Assembly: GCF_000383575.1 (NCBI RefSeq) | Contig: NZ_KB911579.1 | Coordinates: forward strand, 189,707 to 253,706 | DNA from: Salinispora oceanensis | GTDB taxonomy: Bacteria; Actinomycetota; Actinomycetes; Mycobacteriales; Micromonosporaceae | DNA: 64,000 bases | Reading direction: 5' to 3' | Shown here: positions 26,219 to 33,861 of the stretch, one piece after another | How positions within the stretch are numbered: position 1 is the stretch's first letter | Layout: each line of letters opens with the position of its first letter | Notes under the pieces: model-generated | The model's database searches: none | What the model saw: the letters and a program-made list of their open reading frames with translations, nothing else | Told to the model about the DNA's origin: nothing | Made by a program: the position numbers and the translations under genes

Positions 26219-26782
26219 CTAGGTACGTCGCTGCGGTGCTGGTTGATTCAGCAGTGCCCGAAGCCTCGCCAAGCACCGGGCGCGAGAAGGGCCAAGACTG
26301 CCGATGGGCACCGAGAGCGCCGCAGCAGCGATCGCATAGCTGCCCACCGGCTCGAACACCAACAACCGCAGTAGCTCCTGACAGCGTATCGGCAACTGAC
26401 GGTACGCACGCCACAGCTCCGCATCAGTTTCCTCGGCGACCAGCCGCTGCCAAGGCTCCGGCTGTAGCTCGTCCATGAGCTCGGAATTGGTGAACTCCGG
26501 TGACGGCACCTCCCACCGGTTGCGCAGCAGGGCAAGGGCCTCTCGACGCGCGGTGGTCGCAAGCCACGCCCCCACCGATCCAGGATCACGTAACTTGTCC
26601 AGGTTTTCCACAAGCCGTAACCAGGTCGCCTGGCTAACGTCCGCGACATCAGCATCGTCGAGTCGGAATCCCCGCGCCACCGTGTACACCAGTCGGGCGT
26701 ACCGGTCTACCAGCGCTTCCCACGCCGCCTGATCACCGTTGGCAGCAGCACGCACCAGCCGACCCGCGTCGTCGTCGCTCAT
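26219..26782 (-). CDS. ECF-type RNA polymerase sigma factor
   Basis: A 187-residue ECF sigma factor. Region 2 reads WEALVDRYARLVYTVARGF and DADVADVSQATWLRLVENLD; region 4 follows from about residue 125 with a helix-turn-helix (SYAIAAAALSVPIGSLGPSR). The ATG at 26782 is chosen because it begins MSDDDAGRLVRAAANGDQAA, the normal ECF N-terminus. It is 32 bases downstream of the S8 protease gene and 16 bases upstream of the 153-residue protein gene. The target promoters are unknown; autoregulation of this operon is plausible. Confidence 0.88.
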   Translation of the reverse strand: MSDDDAGRLVRAAANGDQAAWEALVDRYARLVYTVARGFRLDDADVADVSQATWLRLVENLDKLRDPGSVGAWLATTARREALALLRNRWEVPSPEFTNSELMDELQPEPWQRLVAEETDAELWRAYRQLPIRCQELLRLLVFEPVGSYAIAAAALSVPIGSLGPSRARCLARLRALLNQPAPQRRT

Positions 26783-26814
26783 AGACAAGCATCGTACAGC
26801 GCTACCTGAGCGCA

Positions 26815-27993
26815 TCAGATCAGCCCGAGGTGGCCTCCAAACCGCTGGTTGGCCGTCCTCAGGTCGGCCATCAGCTGGTTGGCAGCGGTCACCGCCCCGA
26901 CCTCCGAGTCGATCCGCGCGGAGAGTTCGGCAACCACTCGTGGCGCGGCGAACGAAGTTCCGCTCCATTGTGCCCACCCTTCGGGGAAGAGCGCGTGGTC
27001 GATGTACGTGCTTCGCACGTCCGCACCCGGCGCGACGACGCTGACCCACGGTCCGGCGTTACTCCAGGAACAGAGGTTGCTGCCGTCGTGCGCAGCGACC
27101 GCCAGGACCTGTCCGCTCCACGACTCACCGGCATCGGCGAAAGCCGCTGGCCAGAACGGGTCGCTGCGGTTGCCGTCGTTACCGGCGGCAGCGACCACCA
27201 CCCGGTCGACCCCGGACAGGGCCTGCTCCAACGCCGCCCGTACGCCGAGCGGTGCGGACCCGTCGGCGGTGAACCCGCCGAGGGAGAGGTTGATCACCTT
27301 GGTGTCCGGGTGTAGCCGGCCAAGTGCGGCAATCAGCTCATCCTCCGTGCAGACACCAAAAGTGTTCAATGCCCGAATCACCCGCAACGCCGCACGGTCC
27401 GTGTGGTTCGCGATGACACCACCGATGAAGTTGGCGTGCCCCACATCGCCGTCGAGCAACCCATCCTCATCGACATCGGTTTCCGTCTCGACCTCCACGC
27501 CGTCCGCGGCGAGGTAGCCGGCCGGAAGCGGGGTCTCGGTCCAGAACCCGGTGTCAACGATGGACACCGCAACACGATCGGTTTCGGCCGGCATCTTCAA
27601 CGTTGCCGCGGCGACGGGCGCCGGCGGCCCGAACGGACCTCCGTGGTTGAACGGACTGGACAGGAAGACGTGGTTGGGGCTGACCACCTGGTTGCCGGTC
27701 GGGCGACCCGAGCGCAGCGCGCGGACCGCAGCCGGCACGTCCAGTCCCGGCGCCCGGTAGCGACGCAGGCCCGGCAGCAGCTCCTCGTCACCGGAGCCGG
27801 GCTGCGCGGCCCGAGCACGGCCAAGATAGCGTTCGGCATCCCGGCGGCTGTCTTCAACGACCAACAGCTCGTCGGCGACGAACCACGCCCGGGCGCTCCC
27901 GCCGACGGCGGTGTGCGCGAGCTTTGGAAGACGCTCCAGCCGCGCCCGACGGCGAGCGGCGAATCGGTTGACGCGTTCCGAGGACGGAGGCAT
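26815..27993 (-). CDS. S8-family subtilisin-like serine protease
   Basis: A 392-residue protease. The catalytic triad is visible: Asp in SIVDTGF, His in VGHANFIGG, Ser in SGTSFAAP, plus the oxyanion Asn in AAAGNDG. About 110 N-terminal residues precede the catalytic domain and could be a pro-region or binding domain. No signal peptide is evident (MPPSSERVNRFAARRRARLE), so it is probably cytoplasmic. The start has GGAGAG upstream. It is the first gene of the operon with the ECF sigma factor and is divergent from the TPR-CHAT protease gene. Confidence 0.88.
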   Translation of the reverse strand: MPPSSERVNRFAARRRARLERLPKLAHTAVGGSARAWFVADELLVVEDSRRDAERYLGRARAAQPGSGDEELLPGLRRYRAPGLDVPAAVRALRSGRPTGNQVVSPNHVFLSSPFNHGGPFGPPAPVAAATLKMPAETDRVAVSIVDTGFWTETPLPAGYLAADGVEVETETDVDEDGLLDGDVGHANFIGGVIANHTDRAALRVIRALNTFGVCTEDELIAALGRLHPDTKVINLSLGGFTADGSAPLGVRAALEQALSGVDRVVVAAAGNDGNRSDPFWPAAFADAGESWSGQVLAVAAHDGSNLCSWSNAGPWVSVVAPGADVRSTYIDHALFPEGWAQWSGTSFAAPRVVAELSARIDSEVGAVTAANQLMADLRTANQRFGGHLGLI

Positions 27994-28224
27994 CCATCTC
28001 TCCTTCAGTAGGGGAATCGATCACCACCACCTGCCGGGAACCGGCATGCAGGCGGTCGCACAGGAGAGAATGGTTCGCGGCTCGTTGATACAAGTCGCGC
28101 GCAGCGAGTTGAGTCAGGAATCTGACTGACACCCACCCGAGCTGGGGATTGCCAGAGTGGACGAAACGGAAGCTGCGTCGGACGGCTGTTCGGTCGTTCA
28201 CCGCTGTGCCAAAATTCTTAGGTG

Positions 28225-30897
28225 ATGGGCAGCGCCAACCAGATGGACGACAGTCCAGCAGGCAGGGCGCTACACCTCGTCACCGCCGACCCGGCTCGCG
28301 CCACCGAGCTGGCCGATGCCGCGCTCGCCGCTGCCCGTGCTGCTGCGGATCCCGACCAGGAGACCGTGGCGCTGCGGGCACTCGGTCTCGCCGCGCGGGA
28401 GCAACACAACGCAGATCACGGGCTCCGCCACCTGCGCCGCGCACGCCGCGTGGCCGAGGCAGCCAAACTCCCGGTCCGCGCGGCCGAAGCCCGGATGAGC
28501 CTGGCGCTGGTCCTGGCCGAGGCCGGCCAGCCGCAACAGGCGCTGCGCGAGATCGACGCCGCATCACCAACCCTCCGTGGGCTGCCCGCCGCGCGCCTAC
28601 AGATGCAGCGGGCGCTGATCCTCGACCGCCTCGGCCGCTTCGACGAGGCGATGGCCGGCTACACCGACGCGCTGGCCGCATTCCGACGGAGCGGGGACCG
28701 GCTGTGGCAAGCCCGTGCGCTCACCAACAGAGGGGTGCTGCACACCTACCGGGGGAGCCTGCGCCAGGCCGAGGCCGACCTGCGGGCCGCGGAGCAGGGC
28801 TACGCGGAGCTTGACCAGGAGCTGGCTCTCGCCCAGGTCCGCCACAACCTCGGTTTCGTGCTGTCCCGCGCGGGTGACATTCCTGGCGCGCTGCGCTGGT
28901 ACGACCTGGCCGACCAGTACTTCGCCCGGACCTCCCGCCCGGCGATCGCCCTGATGGATCGAGGCGAACTGCTGCTGGGGGCCCGGCTACTGCCGGAGGC
29001 ACGCGCCGCGGCCGAGGCCGCCCTGGACGCGGCCCGGGCAAGCCGAATGGGGCTCTACGAGGCGCAGGCCCGGCTGATGCTGGCCGAAGTCGCGCTTGCC
29101 GAGGCCGATCTGCCGACCGCCTCGAAGCAGGCGCAGGCCGCACACCGCCTGTTCAGTCAACAGAACCGACCGACCTGGGCGGCGCTGTCCCGATACGTCA
29201 AGCTGCGGGCCAGCTCGCCGGAGGAACCGGCGCACCTGCGACAGGCCCGCTCCGTGGCACGTGCGCTGGCGGCGAGTAGCTGGCCGATACCCGCACTCGA
29301 CGCCCGCCTCTACGCCGCCCGAGTCGCCCTCGACCGGGCGCTTCGCTCCGGGCGACGCGCGAAGGCCGCAGCCATCGCCGGGGAGTTGAGTGCCATCCGC
29401 GCCGCCAGCCGTGGTGGACCGGCCCAGCTCCGGGCACGCGCCTGGCATGCCGAGGCACTCCGCCGAATCGCCACCGGCGACACCACCGGGGCACGCCGGG
29501 CCCTCAACGCGGGAATGGCACTGCTGGACCGCTACCAGGCAGCCCTCGGCGCCACGGAGCTGCGGGTGATGGCCGGGGTTTACGCCCTGGATCTGGCCAG
29601 CACCGGCCTTCGACTCGCGGTTCGGGGCGGTAAGGCTCAGGCGGTCCTCCGCTGGAGTGAGCGGTGGCGGGCCGCCGCGCTGCGGCTGCCCCCTGCCCGC
29701 CCGCCGGACGAAGCCGGGCTCGCCGCCGACCTGGCCGAGCTGCGCCGCACCGTTGATGAAGCCAACCACACGAGTGCCGCGTTGGGATCGACCCTGCTGC
29801 GTCGACAGCGGATGATCGAGGAACGGATCCGGACCCGTAGCTGGCAGGCCAGCGGCACCGAGTCTGGTGCGGCGAGCGGAATATCGCTGGACCGAATCGC
29901 GGTCGAGCTGGCCGACCAGACGCTGGTCGAGCTGATCGACGTTGACGGGACGCTACACATCGTCGTGGTGCACGGTGGCCGGTTTCACACCCGGGCGCTC
30001 GGTGCGCTCGCCACCGTCACCGACGAGCTCCAGGCACTGCGGTTTGCGCTGCGACGCATCCTGACCAGCCGTGGCACCGATGACTCCCGGGCGGCGGCAG
30101 CGACCGCGGCCCGATTCGCGGTGCACCAGCTGGACAACTTGATCTTCGGCGCGATCCAGCCGTGGCTCGGTGCCGGCGGGCTGGTCCTGGTGCCGGTCGG
30201 CGCACTGCACGCCATGCCCTGGGCGCTGCTACCGACCTGTGCCGGGCGTCCGGTCACGGTGGTGCCGTCAGCATCGGAGTGGCTCACCGCGTCGGCCCGC
30301 CGCCAGGCCGCCCACCCCACAACGACCGCTCCGCCCCACCAACGGAATCCGGTGCTGGTCGCCGGCCCCGGCCTCGCCTACGCCGAAGCAGAGGTGCAGC
30401 GGCTGGCGGGAACACTCGCTCCCGTCAAGATGCTCCTCGGCCCCGACGCGACCGCTGAGGCAGCGCTCGCGGCGCTGGATGGCGCTCCCCTCGCGCACCT
30501 CGCCGCACACGGCAGGTTCCGCACCGACAACCCCATGTTCTCGCACGTACGCCTCGCCGATGGTCCGTTGACCGTCTACGACCTGGAACGGCTCGCCTGT
30601 GCACCGGCCACGGTGGTCCTCTCCGCCTGCGACGTGGGGCTGTCCGCGGTGCACCCGGGTGAGGAGCTGATGGGGCTGTCGACCGCGCTGCTCCAGCTGG
30701 GAACGGCGACGGTACTGGCCAGTGTCCTGCCGGCGCTGGACTCCGCGGCACAGGAGCTGATGGTGGAGATGCATCGACGGCTGGCCACCGGCGATGCACC
30801 GGGTGTCGCCCTCGCCGGCGCGCAGGCGGAATTCGGTGCTGGCCTGGACGCCGGCACCGCCACCGCCGCCTCGTTCGTCTGCTTCGGCGCCGGCTGA
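28225..30897 (+). CDS. TPR-CHAT caspase-like protease
   Basis: An 890-residue protein. The first 450 or so residues are helical repeats of tetratricopeptide type (for example LDRLGRFDEAMAGYTDALAA and RHNLGFVLSRAGDIPGALRW). The C-terminal 250 residues form a CHAT domain, a clan CD (caspase-like) peptidase, with catalytic His in HLAAHGRF (about residue 762) and Cys in VVLSACDVG (about residue 802), both intact. CHAT proteins cut partner proteins when the TPR part senses a signal. ATG 28225 is preferred over GTG 28222. It shares a 230-base divergent promoter region with the S8 protease operon, suggesting a joint pathway. Confidence 0.87.
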   Translation: MGSANQMDDSPAGRALHLVTADPARATELADAALAAARAAADPDQETVALRALGLAAREQHNADHGLRHLRRARRVAEAAKLPVRAAEARMSLALVLAEAGQPQQALREIDAASPTLRGLPAARLQMQRALILDRLGRFDEAMAGYTDALAAFRRSGDRLWQARALTNRGVLHTYRGSLRQAEADLRAAEQGYAELDQELALAQVRHNLGFVLSRAGDIPGALRWYDLADQYFARTSRPAIALMDRGELLLGARLLPEARAAAEAALDAARASRMGLYEAQARLMLAEVALAEADLPTASKQAQAAHRLFSQQNRPTWAALSRYVKLRASSPEEPAHLRQARSVARALAASSWPIPALDARLYAARVALDRALRSGRRAKAAAIAGELSAIRAASRGGPAQLRARAWHAEALRRIATGDTTGARRALNAGMALLDRYQAALGATELRVMAGVYALDLASTGLRLAVRGGKAQAVLRWSERWRAAALRLPPARPPDEAGLAADLAELRRTVDEANHTSAALGSTLLRRQRMIEERIRTRSWQASGTESGAASGISLDRIAVELADQTLVELIDVDGTLHIVVVHGGRFHTRALGALATVTDELQALRFALRRILTSRGTDDSRAAAATAARFAVHQLDNLIFGAIQPWLGAGGLVLVPVGALHAMPWALLPTCAGRPVTVVPSASEWLTASARRQAAHPTTTAPPHQRNPVLVAGPGLAYAEAEVQRLAGTLAPVKMLLGPDATAEAALAALDGAPLAHLAAHGRFRTDNPMFSHVRLADGPLTVYDLERLACAPATVVLSACDVGLSAVHPGEELMGLSTALLQLGTATVLASVLPALDSAAQELMVEMHRRLATGDAPGVALAGAQAEFGAGLDAGTATAASFVCFGAG

Positions 30898-31022
30898 CCG
30901 ACCTCCCCGGCTTCGGCCGCGGGAACGAGCCCGCCCTGATGGTAGGCCGTCGGCTACCCGGATGAACCCCTGCGAACACGCTCCGTCGATCCACAGCGGA
31001 CCGAGCTGTCACGCGCCGATCT

Positions 31023-31172
31023 GATACGTCGCCTTCGCGACATGAAACGTATGCATCAGGCGCGCCCTTAGCCCGCTCTTATCGGGGAACCGCACGGGGG
31101 ACGACGAACAAAACACATCCCATCGCGCCCGACAGCTCGCAGGTTCGAGTCCGCGCGCGACGAAGGAGAGGT
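31023..31172 (+). promoter_or_regulatory. Leader copy B of the lymphostin operon
   Basis: This leader lies directly in front of the FMN reductase start and matches leader copy A (4865-5021). It keeps the GTCGC-CTTC-GCGAC hairpin (31028-31041), with base changes relative to copy A only in the loop, and the 3' block 31133-31176, including the ribosome binding site GAAGGAG. A T-arm-like string, GGTTCGAGTCC, appears near 31143 but no tRNA can be folded around it. Function as operator or RNA leader is inferred from conservation of the hairpin. Confidence 0.6.
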
Positions 31173-31793
31173 GTGAACGTGCTCCAGCTAACCACCACCA
31201 GCAATGGTGCGAGCAGGGTCCGAAGCCGCACCGGTCCCCTCATCGTCGGCATCGGCGGCACCATGCGCCCCGGCTCCTCCACCGAGCAGGCAGTCCGGGC
31301 GGCGTTGTCCGCCGCCGAGCGGGCCGGGGCCCGGACGCACCTGCTCGGTGCCACCGCGCTACAGCTACCGCTGTACCTGCCCGGCGAGAGCCGGCGGACG
31401 GCGGCGGCTCGGCAACTCGTCAACGCCGTACGCATGGCCGACGGAATCGTGATCGGAACACCGGCATACCACGGAGGTATCTCCGGCCTGGTCAAGAATG
31501 CCCTCGACTACATCGAGGACCTGAGCGACGCACCCCGCCCCTACCTAGATGGTCGGGCCGTCGGCTGCCTGGTCACCGCTCGCGGGTCCCAGGCCGCTAC
31601 CACCCTGACCAGCCTCCGGGCGGTGGTACACGCCCTCCGGGGCTGGCCCACGCCGCTCGGCGTCGCGGTCAACACGGAGAACGTCGCGTTCGCCTCCGAC
31701 GGCACCAGCACGGATTCGCACATCTCCGCCCAGCTGTCCCTCATGGGAGAGCAAGTCGTCGAGTTCGCCCTCGCCCGATCCACCGCTGCCTGA
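31173..31793 (+). CDS. NADPH-dependent FMN reductase-fold enzyme, candidate indole hydroxylase
   Basis: A 206-residue flavodoxin-fold protein. The FMN-phosphate loop is near GIGGTMRPGSST and the family motif PAYHGGISGLVKNALDY is clear. In ammosamide biosynthesis the flavoprotein AmmC1 hydroxylates the indole of a peptide-bound tryptophan; this gene, next to a scaffold peptide and PEARL-like genes, is the natural candidate for the same role, though I judge this by context and fold only. The start is GTG 31173 with AAGGAG six bases upstream. About 18 extra residues precede the fold. It is the first gene of the long operon. Confidence 0.82.
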   Translation: MNVLQLTTTSNGASRVRSRTGPLIVGIGGTMRPGSSTEQAVRAALSAAERAGARTHLLGATALQLPLYLPGESRRTAAARQLVNAVRMADGIVIGTPAYHGGISGLVKNALDYIEDLSDAPRPYLDGRAVGCLVTARGSQAATTLTSLRAVVHALRGWPTPLGVAVNTENVAFASDGTSTDSHISAQLSLMGEQVVEFALARSTAA

Positions 31794-31823
31794 ACACCGG
31801 ACTGATCTGAAGTGGAGTACGAC

Positions 31824-32072
31824 ATGTTGGACAACGAGCGCTCCGCCGCAACCGCGGAAGTAGCTGACGGCACCGTAGACAACCTGGCGCCGGCGGTTGC
31901 CACCACGACAGCCACGTCCGTAGCGAGCCAGCTGACCGACGCCTCGTCGATCGATTCCGACGTGGATGGGCTCGACGACCTGGACAACGTCGACTTCGAC
32001 CTCGACGAGGTGGAAAACAAGATCGCACCGCTCGCCCTCGCGTCGAATGAGGCGATCCAGTGGCGCCGGTGA
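31824..32072 (+). CDS. RiPP-type scaffold peptide of the lymphostin pathway
   Basis: An 82-residue acidic peptide with no cysteine. Residues 1-45 are Ala/Thr/Ser/Val-rich, residues 43-64 are a dense Asp/Glu stretch (DSDVDGLDDLDNVDFDLDEV), and the end reads ENKIAPLALASNEAIQWRR, so Trp80 is followed by Arg81-Arg82. In the ammosamide pathway such a peptide serves as a carrier: a PEARL adds Trp to its C-terminus and the residue is then tailored and released. The same role is inferred here. ATG 31824 has GTGGAG eight bases upstream; GTG 31812 is possible. Its last 13 bases overlap the next gene if that starts at 32060. Confidence 0.8.
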   Translation: MLDNERSAATAEVADGTVDNLAPAVATTTATSVASQLTDASSIDSDVDGLDDLDNVDFDLDEVENKIAPLALASNEAIQWRR

Positions 32073-33859
32073 CCGTGGCCACCGGTGCCGCCGTCCGGGT
32101 GGATATCAACACCGGCCCCGCCAGCTCCTATGTCGGGCTGCGCGAATGTATCGCCGCGCTCCGCGCGGCAGGTGCCAGCTTTGGTGAGCTACCCCACCGC
32201 CATGCCGCTGAATGGTCGGAGCTGGCCCCCGACGACAAGCCACAGGAGAACCCGCCACCACTGGGCGAGATCGCACTCGCCGCCTCCGAGCGGCGGCTCC
32301 ACCGGGAGAGCGAGCAGGTGTACCGAGTTCTCTCGGTCGCTGCCGCCGCGCTCTGCGCCGGCACCGCGGAGTTGGGTCGTCCACTGCTCGTCAGCGGCGC
32401 CGGCGGCACCGACCTGTCGTCCCTGCGTGGGCTGATGCGGGCCGTGGAGCACTCACGGGTCCACCCCGGCGCGGCACTGCTGCTGGATCGCCCCGAGTCG
32501 GTTCGGGCGCCGCTTGGACCGCACGCCGACTACCGCGCCGAGCGGGCTCGCTGCCTCCGTCGCATGGACCTGCCCATCACCGTCGACGATCTCGTGCTGG
32601 ACCTACCGTCGGTCGCGGCCACCGCGGTAGCACCCGCCTCCGAAGAGGGCAAGCTCTACCAGCGGGCACGCGACCAGGACAGCTCCGCCGTCGACCGGGT
32701 CGCCGCCGCCATGGCCTACTGCCGGCGGGCCTTCTTCTCCGCGAACTGGGAAGGAATGGCGGTCGTTGCCACCGAGGCGATCGAGCTCCTGCCCGGGGTC
32801 CCCACGCCCGCCCTTCCCGAGCTTCTGGCCAAGGCGGAACGCGAGGACAGCCTGGTCCACGCCATCGAATTCGAAACCACAATCCTGCGCAGCACCGCTG
32901 ATATCCGCGGCTTCCTCCTCAAGGTAATCGGTATCCAGGCCGGCTTCCGCGGGGACCAGGACGCGGCTGTCACCGCCTTTCGTGCCATGCGCGAGCACGA
33001 CGACGGACTCTCTCCGGAGATCCGCGCCCAGTCCCACCTGTACACCGCGCTCACCCTCTCCAAGCGCAAGAACCGCCTGGGCGAGGCGGTGGCCGAGGTC
33101 GAGCAGGGGTTCGAGGTCGTCCGGGAACGCCCGAACGAGGCCGACAGCGTCCGCCGGGAGCGGGGTTGGCTGCACAACCTGCGCGGGCTGACCCTCTTCG
33201 CCGAGCGACGACTCGGCCCGGCGTTCGAGCATGAGAAGAAGGCGCTCGCCTGCCTCACGGGCCTCAACGATGCCAGCTCCGCTCACCTGCGCATCAATCT
33301 GTACTCCAACATCAGTGTGCTGCAGGAGAAAGCCGGCAAGTACTCGTCCGCGCTGGCGACCTGGGACAAGTTCCGGCAGGCCACCGGCTCCTCAACGGCG
33401 GGCTTCGCCAAGCACCACTCGTATCGCAGCGCCGGGCTGCGGCTGCTGGTCGGTGACCGGGAAGCCGCTGTTAAGGAGATCGATACAACCCTCACCAACG
33501 CCGCCGGACTCAACGACATCTTCCATCAGACCGAGGTCCGCCTCGAGCTGGGCATGCTGCACGCCACCGCGGGCGACCGCGAGGCCGCGGTCGCGGAGTA
33601 CGAGCTGGCCGAGCAGGATGCTCGACTGCTCGGCGACCCCTACCGGATCGCCCTCGCCCAGGCCGGACAGGTGATGACGGGGGGAGCCGGCGCGGATGTC
33701 CCGGCCACCGTGGCGAACGCGGCACTGAGCCTGACCCGTCCGGTCGAGGCGACGGCCCTCGCGAAGGCGGTGTCCAGCTCAGCGGAGCTCGCCGAGCTCC
33801 TGCCGAAGCCCCGCACAAAGCTCAACCGTCCCTTCGACCTGATCAACTTTCAGGACTGA
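32060..33859 (+). CDS. TPR-containing protein of the lymphostin operon
   Basis: A 599-residue protein. The first 200 residues include a compact Ala-rich domain I do not recognise; from about residue 220 to 560 helical repeats resembling TPRs follow (GDQDAAVTAFRAMREHDD, AGKYSSALATWDKFRQA, GDREAAVAEYELAEQDA). Starts are GTG 32060 or GTG 32069; the latter overlaps the peptide stop as GTGA. The position between the scaffold peptide and the first LanB-like gene suggests an adaptor that holds the peptide for the enzymes. No catalytic motif is seen, so the function is inferred from context only. Confidence 0.7.
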   Translation: MAPVTVATGAAVRVDINTGPASSYVGLRECIAALRAAGASFGELPHRHAAEWSELAPDDKPQENPPPLGEIALAASERRLHRESEQVYRVLSVAAAALCAGTAELGRPLLVSGAGGTDLSSLRGLMRAVEHSRVHPGAALLLDRPESVRAPLGPHADYRAERARCLRRMDLPITVDDLVLDLPSVAATAVAPASEEGKLYQRARDQDSSAVDRVAAAMAYCRRAFFSANWEGMAVVATEAIELLPGVPTPALPELLAKAEREDSLVHAIEFETTILRSTADIRGFLLKVIGIQAGFRGDQDAAVTAFRAMREHDDGLSPEIRAQSHLYTALTLSKRKNRLGEAVAEVEQGFEVVRERPNEADSVRRERGWLHNLRGLTLFAERRLGPAFEHEKKALACLTGLNDASSAHLRINLYSNISVLQEKAGKYSSALATWDKFRQATGSSTAGFAKHHSYRSAGLRLLVGDREAAVKEIDTTLTNAAGLNDIFHQTEVRLELGMLHATAGDREAAVAEYELAEQDARLLGDPYRIALAQAGQVMTGGAGADVPATVANAALSLTRPVEATALAKAVSSSAELAELLPKPRTKLNRPFDLINFQD

Positions 33860-33861
33860 CG

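Noticed and set aside
31081..31110. T-box-like GGGGAACCGCACGG in leader B
   Set aside because: Resembles the T-box consensus loosely, but the matching position in copy A does not keep it and no specifier stem is visible.
31133..31172. tRNA-like T-arm string GGTTCGAGTCC in both leaders
   Set aside because: The bases around it cannot form the T-stem, acceptor stem or anticodon arm of a tRNA, and the ribosome binding site follows immediately. It is kept as part of the conserved leader block only.
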